A DNA stretch of 64,000 nt from Cryptomeria japonica (GCF_030272615.1 NC_081407.1:142358897-142422896), one strand, 5' to 3'. Positions 35,337 through 47,139 are shown, counted from the first letter of the stretch. Made by a program: numbers and translations. Notes: a model not told the origin generated them from the letters alone.

Positions 35337-36423
35337 TCATGCGGGATAACGAGATGCTTGGAATTCTTCTCCTTTAATTATCCTGCATGACCCTTGTGAC
35401 TCATTGTTATCCATGCGAGATAATCCCACCTTTATTTTTCCTTGTTTTCTTATCCCATGTTATCTTTTTTGATCTTTCCTTACCCCTGCGAGATAAGCCT
35501 ATGTAAGCCTTCACATGTTCCTTCTTATCCCATACAACATAGGATCTTCTAGCTCCTTCACTACATAATTCCTTTTCTATGTCATACTTTATATCTACAC
35601 GAGATAAAATTTCTTTCTTTTGTCTTTGTCTTTCCTTATCCCGTGGGACCCTTTTCATATTCCCACTTGGTCATGCAAGATAAGTAAATTCTTCACTTCC
35701 CTTTATTAGCTTATATCGCGTTGTCATTGTGACTTAATATGAAGCCTCACTGGATAAGTATTGCTTTGATGTCATTTGACCACTCTTATCCTGCATAACA
35801 CTTTCATTTTTCTTTCTGGTCCCTTCTTTAGTTGTGTATTCTTCTTATGCCACCATGCGAGATAAGCCCACTTAATCTTAAGAGAGTATTTTTATTATCC
35901 CGCATTGATGTCTCTCTAGTTCCAATAGTCATGCATGGTAAGCATCTGTATTAGTAGTGGCCCCGAACAGTTGTACTTGGTTGCTCATTTGGCATGCGGG
36001 ATAAACTTAGCCTTTTGACATTCATCTCTTATCTTATCTTCTTTTGATACTATTGTATCTCCTTTAACATTGTCACGTGGGATAAGAAACTCAATTCACT
36101 ATCTCACATCCCCTTTATCCCACATAAGCACTTTTCAAGCTATGAACACAGTGAATGATAAGCTTTATTACATCCCCCCTTCCTTATGTTATCTCGCGCT
36201 ATGCCAATGAGTAACATAAATACACTGTGGGATAATAACATTTCTTTCTTCGTAACATTTTTTTATCCCGCGTAGCATATCCATTATTTGTGAATGGGTG
36301 ATGTGGGGTAACCTTTCTTCATAAAAAGGTCAAACCTTATCTCGTGTAGCATAAGATTTAACCTGATGACCCCTGCGAGATAAGCAACATCAACACAACC
36401 TGCTTAGTTTCCTTATCCCGCAC
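35337..36423. repeat. field of TTATCCCGC / GCGGGATAA words
   Basis: About 1.1 kb containing roughly 25 exact or near copies of a 9-12 base word, TTATCCCGC(ATG) or its complement CATGCGGGATAA / TGCGAGATAAG, in both orientations. Examples: 35340, 35413, 35485, 35601, 35637, 35857, 35898, 35995, 36078, 36112, 36192, 36265, 36376 and 36414. Spacing is irregular (20-100 bases), so it is not a simple tandem repeat. A few G/A and C/T variants suggest decay by deamination. Confidence 0.75.
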
Positions 36424-36800
36424 GGAAGGAAACCAAGGTGGATAGTTAAGTGAATCTTTTGAGAACGTGCAGACTTATGAAGGGGTAAATTGGTCGTGAC
36501 ATGGGGTTTGCCTAGGACATTTTCACTTAGGACTTAGGCATCAGGGCAAAATACAAGACTCCATGGTAAATTTTTAAAGCAACCGACCCGAGAGGGAAAC
36601 CTAGCACGTGGGGCCGGTAAAACTCTGACCCAAAACCCTTCTGAAAACAACTTAAAACATGACAACCAACAATCAATAGTCAATGCCAAATTAGAATAGA
36701 GCTGAGGGCTTTTATAAAATGCTTTAAATTAATAAACCCTTCTAAAACCCTATCTTTCAAGGCTTTCACAAGGCAAAAATTGACAGAAGCGAAGACAAAA
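36424..36800. other. no gene seen
   Basis: Non-coding flank between the word field and the acidic gene. Nothing recognisable. Confidence 0.35.
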
Positions 36801-36869
36801 TTTTGCACTCCCAACAAGAGGTAGAACCAAACAAAAGGAAAAGAGAGAAAAGATAAAGGTTGTAAGCAT

Positions 36870-36919
<50 letters not shown>

Positions 36920-38286
36920 GTGGTGATGAACATATGAAGGCCTTTGAACTAAGAAAAAGGGAAAAGAGACTTGCAAAAAGTAGAGAAGGAGAAGGATCAA
37001 AGAAGAAAAACAAAGGGAAGACAACAGAAACTAAGAAGTAAAGGCTCCCTTAGAGTCAGATGAGGAGGATCCCAATGATGTTAACGTGATTTTTAATGCC
37101 ATAGAGTGCCATGATGTACTGCAAAGAGTTGTTGAACCATATCTGGATATACCCATGTACGACCAAGAAGCTATAGAACAAGCTATCATAATGTACATGA
37201 CAAAACATAATTACACATTGAATGATATTAGAGACCAATTTTCGAAGTGCCTTGTAGAAGTTTTGACAGAGAGAAGAAGTGAAGTAGTGGAATTAGAAGC
37301 AAAAATGAAAGAGCAAGCCATCAAACATATTTGTGCTACATAGTCTAAGAAATCGCCCAATTAAATCAAAGACAAGGGCAAGAGCTAAGAGAAAAATGGA
37401 GGATTAATGCTCTTATGAGCATGACAAGAGAAGAAAAAGAAGAAATATTAAAATAAATTGAAGAACGCACTGCTAGAATCTTGAGGGAAATGAGAGAAGG
37501 TGTTGTTGTGACAGAAGAACAAGTCCCTTCAGGGGATGTTGGTTTAGATGATTTTTCTATTGAAGATTTTGATGTAGAGGAAACAAATAAATAAAATAGG
37601 AAGTGTGTTCCTATTTTGGTGAGTTCAAGTCAAGTTGAAGAACAAATTTTGGAGGATACATAGAATGTAGATGTGCCTAGTGTTGAGGAGAATATTGAGA
37701 TGAAGGAGAATGTTAATAACTAAGGACAAGAGAAAAGTGTTCAAGAGGAAGAAAATATTGAAGAAAAAGAAAACGTTGGAAAAGAAGAAGAGGAAAAGAA
37801 GAAAAAAATAAGGGGTGGTGAAGAAGAGGAGAAATACATGATTATTGAGAAAGCCCATGATGCTATCATAGAGTCAAACAAGAAGCAGGAGGCTTTTCTA
37901 GTGGTCCAAGTATCGACGATACAAATTCTTTCAAAGACCTATTAGGTCTACAAGTGCAATTCAAGCTAGTTGTGACTCTGGAACTATTGTGAAGGACAGA
38001 TTGATTTGTCGACAATTTTCCCACTTCAAAAATTTCAGCTAAGTGATTTATTGAGCTCATCGACTAGAAAAGAGTACATGCAAGAACATGTTAAGAAATA
38101 TAGTCTTATTGAAGATGCAGTAAAGTTAATCCATGATGGATCACTAGAGGTAGACATTGACATATCCTTGGCTCTGAAGAAAAAATTGAAGTTGTTAATG
38201 GATTCTTTCAAAGATCATTCAACACATATGAAGAAGAAATCAGAAGAAGAGGCCCTACAAAGATTAAATGACAAGAGGAAGGCATA
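36801..38286 (+). pseudogene. unrecognised acidic coiled-coil gene
   Basis: Plus-strand coding remnant in several frames. It begins with a basic stretch (KRKREKRKVVS), a run of about 16 Asp encoded by GAT repeats, and another basic stretch (RKREKRLAKSREGEG). After a frameshift near 37040: AIECHDVLQRVVEPYLDIPM and YTLNDIRDQFSKCLVEVLTE. Another shift is followed by Glu/Lys-rich coiled coil (REEKEEILK; EEENIEEKENVGKEEEEKKK), then QLSDLLSSSTRKEYMQEHVK to a TAA at 38285. No enzyme motif is seen. It might be a nuclear or chromatin-binding protein, but that is inference. It ends at an LTR. Confidence 0.45.
36871..36919 (+). repeat. (GAT)16 microsatellite inside the acidic gene
   Basis: Sixteen uninterrupted GAT units, encoding poly-Asp in the gene's frame and poly-His or poly-Ser shadows on the other strand. 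Confidence 0.95.
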
Positions 38287-38289
38287 AGT

Positions 38290-39034
38290 TGTTGATAGTG
38301 TTTATGTTGATTTCGAATTCCTAATATTGTAAATCCTAATAAGATTCAACCATAAAACCCTAGACCTACAATGAAATCCAACATAACATCAATGAAGAAC
38401 CATAAACATGTAAAATCATGATTTAAATCAAATTATACCATTCACATGTTGGATGGGTTTGATCTTCATTATCCTCCAATCTCCATTGTTCTTGCTTAGT
38501 ATGATTGCTCTAAGATTTGTTTGCTTGCACAAGAGCTCAATGGCAAACAGATAGTGGTTGTAGTAGACAATTCGACAAAGTTTAGGTATGCTTAAACTCG
38601 ATTGATATGGAAAGAGAGAAGAAACCTCTTTTATAGAGAACGTCCTAAAAATGGAGGGTTGCGATTAAGAGGTGGAAGGATAAATTGTCGACTAAGATTA
38701 GAGAGTAGGCAGAGTGGTTAGGGACAAATTAAGAGATGAATGGAACTTGTCATGGAAATAAAAAGCTACATGAATTAATTAAATAATTAAAGATTTATTT
38801 AATTAATGGAAGAAAGGGCCCACATAAATTAAATAAATATAATTTTTATTTAATTTAGGAAAAGGGTAATTTAAAAAATAAAAATATTTATTTAAATTAG
38901 GATAGAAAAGGGCTTAGAAGAGGTTAAGTGAATTAATTAAATAAAAAAATATTTAATTAATAGATGAAAAGGGGATAATTAAATAAATAAAAAATATTTA
39001 TTTAATTAGGCTAGGATAATTTTAGGTGTCTATA
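38290..39034 (-). repeat. Tat-like LTR, minus orientation
   Basis: Right end reads TTTTAGGTGTCTATA next to a polypurine tract on the minus strand, so in element orientation it starts TATAGACACC (TG start mutated). It contains the same TTAATTAATTAAAT-rich tail as 33535-34695 and 56150-57563. The left boundary is approximate. Confidence 0.55.
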
Positions 39035-39050
39035 TTTTGCCCCTCTTTGA
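39035..39050 (-). other. polypurine tract of a Tat-like element
   Basis: Minus strand TCAAAGAGGGGCAAAA directly before the LTR. It is identical to the tract at 57564-57579. Confidence 0.75.
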
Positions 39051-39318
39051 GATAATGCAGTTTATTGTTTTGTTTGAAACAATATTAATTCACTTATACT
39101 GAAGGTTTCCCCAAGTAATGATGGTGGCATGCCCTCTTGAGAGATTGGGTGAAAAATATGCAAAAAAAATCAAACAATCTCTTGATAAGAAGAGAGGATA
39201 AGGCAAACTAGACAAGAAGATGTGTGGGTGAAAATGATAAAATATGGGCTAAGAGAGAAGCACGAAGGATTAGGGAGATCACAAGAGGTCACCAGAACCA
39301 AATTAGGTTTTTGGCCTC

Positions 39319-39489
39319 TATAAATAGGAGCATGGGCTAAGGATCTCCTCATTCGCATCCATCACCTTCAAAGAACATAACATAAAGCAAAGTAAAGAAA
39401 CAATGCAAAGAAGCAGAGCGATGCTAGAATGATTCCATAGGTTTGAGTGAGTGCAACAACATGACATGCCAGAGGAGTACGGGGAGTCA
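39319..39489 (+). promoter_or_regulatory. TATA box and candidate first exon beside the 39-kb LTR
   Basis: TATAAAT at 39319-39325, inside CTATAAATAGG, lies about 285 bp from the polypurine tract and points away from the LTR, antisense to the retroelement. A short frame ATG ACA TGC CAG from 39461 runs to 39489, followed by a strong donor GTAAGT at 39490. The layout parallels the PMD gene at 57898-58060. No downstream PMD exon is present here, so this is probably a truncated copy. Confidence 0.45.
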
Positions 39490-39495
39490 GTAAGT

Positions 39496-41167
39496 GCATC
39501 TTTACTTTCCTATTGTTGTGCATTTATTGCTTCATAAATAGGGTCCAAAGGTTAGGTATCCAAAAACACAACAATATAGTTTTAGGCCAAAAACACGTAT
39601 AGGTCATGTAAAGGTGTGTATATGATGTGTATATGTGTTGTTAAAGTGCATATAGGGCCAAAGTGTGTTTTTCTCATGTAAAATTATGTATATGCAATAT
39701 GAGTGTGTGTATGGTTTTGCAATGTGTATATGGTTAGCAGTAGTGAGTTTATGTGTTTTAGTGCATATGTGCAACATAAAATTGCATATGTGATTTCTTA
39801 GCACGTATGTGGCAAGTATTAGTGCATATATGTATGCAACGCAAGATTAGGAGAAAGATAGGCTGCAAATATGATAGACATATATGACAAATAGGATGGT
39901 CAATTGAATTAATAGAATCCAGACATTGTTGTTTTAGGATAGGTTGAGTTATAGCTGATAAAGCTAGAGTGGCAAGAGTGATAGACAATAGCTGTTGATA
40001 AAACTAATAAAGCTGACAAAGTTAAAAAAGATGAATGTTGATAAAGCTTGATAGGATAGAGCTGATAAAGTTGATGTTGGTGCAATGTGCATTATGTGAT
40101 TGTAGGCTTATTTAGCACCATTAGATTCTTGAGAGAGATTTCCTCATACACATAGGTTGAGATCGTGACTAATAAAGGATGACCACATGATACTGGGGAC
40201 CTTAGGGTTATGCCATGCTATCTTTATGCTCAAGATTAGGGGAAACCTCAAATTATCATTTGCACTTGTTGAGTATTTTTCTAAATCCTTTTGGGAAAAG
40301 ATCTGTAACTCAGTCACCTTTGATGAAGATATTATTTTGTAATTTTTTTTTGCATATTTTGTTTTTAAATTTTTTATTGGCCAAATCATTGTTTTGAAAA
40401 ATCCTCCTATACAGCAAGCATAGTTTGACCTATAATTAACATTTTATTATTATTATTTTTAAACTGTATAGAATTGTCTCTAGTTTGATGTCATATAATT
40501 TTTTTTTCCTAAAAAACTTAAAGACAAAAAAGTTATTAAAAAACTAAAAAACCCTATTATTTAAAGTTTATGGACCTCTTTCATTAGAAATTATTTTAAA
40601 AATAAAAAATATTGATCCATTTTTAAAATAAATTACACATTTGAAATCTACACAGTCTCTACTATAATGGGTTTTCTTTGTTTAAAAAAATTCTAGAAAA
40701 TTTGGTGTTTAGATATATTTTTGAAATCATTGTTTTCTATGAAGATTGATTTGGCTTTCAAGTTGCAGGTCAAACCAGGTCCAAGTGAAAGGGTCATCTC
40801 TCCAAGCCATTTCCCAAGCAAAAATCCAAAGGAACAACCAAGCCGAAAATCAAAATTTTTAGAAACGGGATCCTATCTAAGATACGAAATCCCATTTTTT
40901 TTTCAAATAATTAAAAATACAAAAACAAAATGGGATACCGTTCTATTTTAAAACAAGATCCCGTTTTAAAATCGGGGATCCCATTTCATTTTTTTTTGTA
41001 TTTTAAAAAAAGCTAGTATATATAACAATTATTATAAGTGATAGAACAATGTCTTTTGTGCAGCTTTTTATACAATATTTTATGAACTAGTTGTCCTTTG
41101 GATGCTCTTTTCTTGCAATTTTATATTGATTTTTTGAAGGTGGCAATCATTGCATAAATTTTTAGTC
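39496..41167. other. non-coding flank with inverted GGGATCCC words
   Basis: From 39600 to 39850 there are degenerate TGTATATG / TGCATATGTG words, and from 39955 to 40080 GATAAAGCTG words, perhaps intron sequence of the truncated antisense gene. At 40862-40990 near-palindromic words occur (AACGGGATCC, AAATCCCATTTTTTTTT, AAAATGGGATA, GATCCCGTTTTAAAATCGGG). No gene is seen. Confidence 0.45.
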
Positions 41168-42259
41168 ATGGGGTCTAAACAACGTCAAAAGAAGAAATAG
41201 AGGAGGGAAATGACCGCTGAGGAAATTCAAGTAGAAAGAGAGAAGGAGGCCAAACGTCAAAGAGATAGAAGAATGAGGATTCGACAAATGAATAATCTCG
41301 ATGCTTCTGGATCCACAACAATGGAAGAGACAAACATTCGAGATGATTCCTTGGGGGATAAGATGGATGTAGATGGTGCAATTATGGATGATGTTGATGT
41401 GGATGATATAATTATAGAGACTAATCTAGGTACTACATCCTCAAATCTAGGTACATCTTCAAATTATCTAAGTACATCTTCAAATCCCTCTCTGAAAGAC
41501 ATGGATAATTTGATTATAGATGATATTCATGTTGATGATTTAGTAGAAGCTGGATACACAAATGTTGAGATTGGTACAATTGTTCGTGACAAAATGAAAC
41601 AAATTAGAGACGTTGAAAATGAAAACCCTTGTGTTGGTGAAGATGAAATTCCTTTGAATGTTGAAAGTGTAAATCCTTATGAACATGGTGAAAATGAAAA
41701 TCCTCCTATTATTGAAGATCAAGAAAACTTTTTTATAAAAATTGAAAAAAAAGTTTTGGATAATCTTCCTAGTAAGATTTCTTGGAGACAGATAAGAACT
41801 TATGCCAATAGAATATACAAAGATTTTTTTTATCGAAGAAAACTTGCAATTCAATGTCAACTGATGATGCAATTTATGAGAATGTGGAAAATGAGAAAAG
41901 TGATGAAAAAAATAGGTATCTTTGTGAAACCAATAAAAAAAGATAAATCAGTTAAGCATGTTATGTCTACTGTTGCAAGTGGCATTGAATCTATTGAAAA
42001 AAAGAGTCGATCTAAAGATAAGAATGCGACACGATGAGCTATAACAACTGCTATAGTAAATAAAACAACCTTGAATAAAATGATGGTAATCAACATTAGT
42101 GGAATTTCAAAGATGCATCCTAAAACATTGGTAAGAGCAGCTAAAAGAAGAGAAAGTATTGAAAATGATCCAATCAACCAAAGTTGGAGTTTTAGTGGTA
42201 GACTTCCAAGGTCAGATATGAAATTGAATATTGAAGTGAAATATTTGGTTGAAAATTAT

Positions 42260-42588
42260 AGGAGTTGAGGAAAAATCAACTCTATAGCTCCCAAAGATCA
42301 CCTGCATGCAAACCTGTCATAGAAAGAGAGAAGCAAAAAAGCTATGGAGGCCAAAATTCATAGATCTAGAAAAAAGGAGTCATATTGATTGTGCAACAAG
42401 AATGTACAATTCAATAATTACAATTGTTATGAAAATACAAAGAGAGAATCCTTATAAAAGGATACTCGAAACCCTAAAGGAGAAAAACCCTAAAGAATTA
42501 TAAGATTCCTAAGTTTAGCTTAAGCATAGAGTATAATAGACTAATAATTAAATAAATAATTATTAGCTAATAAAAGATAACTCTAACA
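42260..42588 (-). repeat. 3' LTR of TRIM-like copy 2
   Basis: Plus strand GGAGTTGAGGAAAAATC...CTCTAACA, matching the reverse complement of 22487-22813. Confidence 0.88.
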
Positions 42589-44149
42589 CCCCCTTAAGAT
42601 GAACTTAGAGAGTAGCTAAAAAACAACTAAGGACTTAAAAAAGCATGTAAAAATGCAGGAAAGCAACAATGGGTCCTGACAACTAGGCTTGATGAGGTAC
42701 CCAAGTACAATAAAATCTCTGTAAAGTGGAGAAAAATGAGAAAACCCTGTGGGAACAAAACTCCTCTCCAAGAAGAGATGAAAGATCAAGTAAAGGATTA
42801 ACAAGCCTCCAAAAACGAGTGTTCCGGAAGATAGGAACAAAAAAGAAGAGAATTAAGAACACCACTAAAACATGAAATAGCTGCAAACACAATCGAAGAG
42901 TAACTGTTGATCTAAAGAACCTCCATTGAAATAGAACATGACCAGGTAGAGAAGACTGTAATCTGCATGACTGCCCTCAAATGACACTACTCAAATTAGA
43001 TGGCAAACAAAGGCAAACAACTAAACTCGAAGATACAAATGACATGAAACACCAAAGCTTGAAGAGTTGATTAATCGAACCAAGGAAGCATTAGAACAAC
43101 AGGAGAAACCTCCCCATAATGCTGAAAAGGGAGAGGGATAGGTACATTGAAAAGAATGACCAACAAGAACTGCATGACGAAGAACTAGGAACATCGAAGG
43201 TGTAGAGAAAGTACATAGTGTCATGGAAGGAAGACTCACTTGAAACACATCATGAGGCTAATGTCATGGAAGGAACACTCACTTGAAAAAGGTAGATGAC
43301 AAACAAAAGGCAAACATCAACCCCCCCATGGCACTTTATAATGTAGTGCATGTACAATAAGGCACAAGATGTGCAAGATCCCAAGTATATAATGCATGGT
43401 GGCACTTTATCTCAGTGTGTTTGCAGAAATAAAATGCTACAATGATCAGAAGAGACCAAAGATTGGAAATAAGAAAGAACAACCAAAGATGAGACATCCT
43501 ACTTAAAGAAAGAGATCCTAGGACTTGAAACATCCAAGATATTCACCAGAGTGCTGAAAAAAAATAACTAAATAAAATATACCTAGAGTAGAATCTGGAA
43601 AGAACACTCATATGAATGGAAAGTACACAGAACAAGTTTTCCAACAATATAAAGTTTTCAAAAAATGGAGTTCGGATGCTCAAGTGATGTCTCTCGGAGT
43701 GCAAAAAGGAATTTCTAGCTTTCACAGAAAACAACACCATCAAAAAAGAAAAATTAGAAATTCAAACCTCTAGATCTAGATAGAGCTCAGAAAGAGATTT
43801 ATGACGATATAAGGTTTTTGAAAAAGCACCTCCATATGACCAAGTTACGGTCAAAAGAAAAAAACCCCTCTTGTAGGGCATAAAGAGGGTAAAAAAATAA
43901 TTTAATTTAATTTTTTTTTTACGAATTTTTTTTTGACGCATTTGTAGGTATAGCTGTACGGATTTTTATGCCTCGAAAAATGTGCCAATAAAAATATGCC
44001 CCATATGCCCTTGTCACCGAAAATAGGCAAATTATATATCAAAATTCATGGAATCAACCTTCTGAATCCAACTGTGAGGTCCTTTTGGTACCAAAATGTA
44101 GCAAAAAATCAGCTACCCCAAAAATGAAAAAAAAACAAAAAACAACTGC

Positions 44150-44382
44150 ACAAACCCCCAAATACACAGATTTGAAGAACAAGGCCCAAAAACTCTCATG
44201 AAGAGAACATGGGCATGCAGATCTGGAGCTTTGATACATATAGTTGTTGAGGAAAAATCAACTCTACAATTGCCAAAAATCACCTGCATGCAAACCTCCA
44301 AATACACAGATCTGAAGAACAAGGCCCAAAATATCTCATGAAAAGAACAGGGGCATGCAGATCTAGAGCTCTGATACCATAT
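44150..44382 (-). repeat. duplicated leader and LTR end in TRIM-like copy 2
   Basis: The words AATACACAGAT, GAACAAGGCCCAAAA, GGGCATGCAGATCT, GATAC and GAGGAAAAATCAACTCTA occur twice, at about 44162-44265 and 44290-44410. An extra LTR end, primer-binding site and leader were therefore duplicated in tandem. Confidence 0.75.
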
Positions 44383-44709
44383 TGGAGTTGAGGAAAAATC
44401 AACTCTACAGCTCCCAAAGATCACTTGCATGTAAACCTATCATAGAAGGAGAGAAGCAAAATAGCTATGGAGGCCAGAATTCAGAGATCCAAAAAAGAGG
44501 AGTCATATTGATTATGCAACAAGAATACAATTCAATAACTACAGTTGTTATGAAAATACAAAGAGAGAATCCTTATAAAAGGATACTTGAAACCCTAAAG
44601 GAGAAAAACCCTAAAGAATTATAAGATTCCTAAGTTTAGCTTAAGCATAGAATATAATAGACTAATACTTAAATAAATAATTATTAGCTAATAAAAGATA
44701 ACTCTAACA
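44383..44709 (-). repeat. 5' LTR of TRIM-like copy 2
   Basis: 327 bp, plus strand TGGAGTTGAGG...CTCTAACA, next to the primer-binding site. Confidence 0.9.
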
Positions 44710-46300
44710 AAACGTTTTGGCATGATAATACAAGGGTATCGTCTAATGCTAGAGTTGTTCTAAAGCTGAGAGTGGGGTAAAGAATTCCTGATCCTCATCC
44801 AAAACACCTATTAGACACAACTCAAATTGAATTTTATAGAATTTTTTTGGATGAAGTTGTGTTACCTAAAAATATTACCATAAGTCAAAGATCATTTGAG
44901 AAGTGCAAGGGCCCTGGTATGTGAAAATTAATAAGAAAAGAATCTCTTGTTGTTGTAAAACACACATGCAATTTCATTATTATTATGATGTTTTTTTATA
45001 TATACATTGTGTTTTGCATAGTAACATGCTTATCCAGGAATGTGGTATTGATATGCCACCTGAAACAATCAAGAAATTTGTAGCAAGTTTATTTTGTGAA
45101 AGAAATGATGGGCAATTATTTTATTTATGTTCATGTATCTCTGGACAATGTTCTAGTTATGGCAATTTTTCATTACTAGTAGAATGTATGCATGAGAGTA
45201 GTGAAAATGATTTTGGACAACAACTAGTGGATGTTAGAAGATTTAAGAATGTTGAGTATCCCTTAAAAGATGGGAAAAAAGGAAGCATGTCGATTTAATC
45301 ACATAAAAGGTTAGTGTACATGCATTCATGTGAGAATTTAAGAGTAAGATTGTACCAAAATATGTGACACACTCTCAACATGCCAGATGACTTGATGCTC
45401 AATTTCGCACATGTAGAAATTCATTTGCAATTGGAAGTATACTATCAGGACTTTGCAAAAAACTATACTCTTAAGCCACAAGAGGAAATTCAATCTCAGT
45501 ACTACAATTCCACTCAAGTTGCTATTTTTGTTCATATGTTTATAGACATGCAGATGATAGCACAGAGGATGATAGAATTTTTTTAAGGGAGTACCATTTC
45601 TATGTGAGTGATAATCAGATGCACTCAGAGTTTGTTCAATATTGTTTCAACATATTTTATAAAAAATTAAGAGAAAGAGGAATCCAAATGATATAACATC
45701 TTATATGGTCAGATAATTGTACATGTCAATTCAAGAATGCTCGAATGTTTTATTGGTTATGCATGGCTCACAAGGAATACAATATCCAAAAAATATGGAG
45801 TTTTTTTGAAGCTGGACATGGTAAAGGAGAACATGATGGAGCTGGTGCATGTGTTAAAAGAATTCTTGCTAGAGAGAAATTAAAATTTGAAGATAATGTA
45901 AAATTTAAAGATGCATGTGCAGTTGTGGATTGGTGTAATACACCATTATCTACGGAATCAGGTGTGAACTCTACAATTCAACGATTTTTTTGGTTAGTTG
46001 AAGAAGAGAACATTGTGCTTAGACTTGATTGTGAGACAATTGGTGGATCAACAAAATGGCATTCATTTAAGAGTTGAAATGCAAGCACATGGACTATATG
46101 GATGAGGGAACTTGCATGTTTTTGTCAGTTTTGTATTTCAGGTGATTCCGATGTATGTGAGAATACTGAATGGGTTGAAGAGTGGAATCAAAGATTGTTG
46201 ACACTTGCTCAAGCACAAGATCAAATTGACACAATTGAAGATAATGATCAACTATTTGCATCAGATGATTATGATTGTGTTTCAAACCTTGTACAAAAAG

Positions 46301-46440
46301 GTGATTATTTAATTATTTTATTTCAAATCTATATGTTTCTAGTTCATGTTTAATAATTAATTTCAAACTTTTTTTATATAATGTAGAAAATTTTGGTAAA
46401 ATTTTATTCGAAATTTTGATAAAATTGGTTTTCTTTGTAG
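46301..46440 (+). other. GT-AG intron in the transposase-like gene
   Basis: 140 bp, AAAAAG|GTGATT ... TTCTTTGTAG|TACATG. It is AT-rich with a pyrimidine-rich 3' end. The exons join in phase 1 and keep the reading frame (GTA CAT GTG across the junction). Confidence 0.75.
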
Positions 46441-47139
46441 TACATGTGTATGTTGTTGTTGCACCTGAGGACAATGAAGAGGAAACAAAATATTGGTTGG
46501 CTCGATGTGTTGAGACTAAACACAAATTATTTAATCCTCGAGAAGATGATGATGGTTTTCATTATCCGACTGGTTCAGTGGTAGTTGTTGGAACTTGGCT
46601 AAGGAAATATTTGACAAGGAAGAATGGTTTGCCTGCTTTTCAAGATTATGAAACACATAAGAAGATTATACAAAACCCACATTTGATTGTTGCAACAAAT
46701 ATACAAGTAGTGAGATATCGCAGTAGACCTACTAATAAAGAGTTGTGGACAATTTCAATGGAAGATCACGAGACAATTATAGATGCTTTGGAAAAAATAG
46801 ATGCAGATGGTACAATGGAATAAGTATTTATAGAGGTATGTATACATATATATATAATTTCTATGGTCCATCCCCTTTATTTAATTTTTAGGTTATCTAT
46901 ATAATTGCTTTTTATTACCATTTGATCTATAGTTTAAATATTATTGTTTGATATCTAGGTCCATCCCCTTAAGAGCTTACTCAATGGTATGCAATGGAAT
47001 AAGTATTTAATACAGAGCTATGTATAAGTTTTTAAAATTACATGTTTTTCAATGATAAATTGATAATTGCTTTTAATACATGTTTTTACAATTCATTTAA
47101 AATGTTCAACCATTTTGTACTTCAATCTAGATTCCAATT

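Larger units (their letters stand above)
42260..44709 (-). mobile_element. TRIM-like non-autonomous LTR element, copy 2
   Basis: Minus-strand relative of 21396-22813. It has two LTRs (42260-42588 and 44383-44709), a polypurine tract complement CCCCCTTAAG at 42589-42598, and a primer-binding site (minus strand TGGTATCAGAGC) at 44368-44379. The internal region has no protein motif. It splits the transposase gene between NYR and KTFWHDN. I found no clear target duplication (ATTAT left, AAACG right), and the left terminal T is A. Confidence 0.85.
41168..46823 (+). pseudogene. DDE-type transposase-like gene, split by a TRIM-like element
   Basis: Part 1 (41168-42259) starts ATG at 41168, meets TAG at 41198, and is open from 41210: a basic coil (KEAKRQRDRRMRIRQMNN), an acidic repeat region, then SWSFSGRLPRSDMKLNIEVK. 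Part 2 resumes at 44710 with KTFWHDNTRVSSNARVVLKL, QRSFEKCKGPWYVKINKKR and ISCCCKTHMQFHYYYD. Core motifs: YYQDFAKNYTLKPQEEIQSQ (Asp at 45449-45451), LIWSDNCTCQFKNARMFYWL (Asp at 45712-45714) and FEAGHGKGEHDGAGACVKR (about 45808). These motifs recur in a family of uncharacterised transposon-derived proteins of plants and invertebrates. An intron at 46301-46440 joins QK to VHVYVVVAPED in frame. The tail KYWLARCVETKHKLFNPRED runs to TAA at 46821. Frameshifts near 45590 and stops make it inactive. Confidence 0.65.

Noticed and set aside
36173-36250. tRNA or other structured RNA in the TTATCCCGC field
   Set aside because: Inverted words pair, but no cloverleaf or conserved loop can be drawn.
36680-37024. 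Minus-strand frames with poly-His and poly-Ser
   Set aside because: Shadows of the GAT tract; the plus strand gives poly-Asp between plausible coding segments.
42260-44709. 5-bp target duplication for TRIM-like copy 2
   Set aside because: Left flank ATTAT and right flank AAACG do not match; boundaries were placed from LTR ends only.
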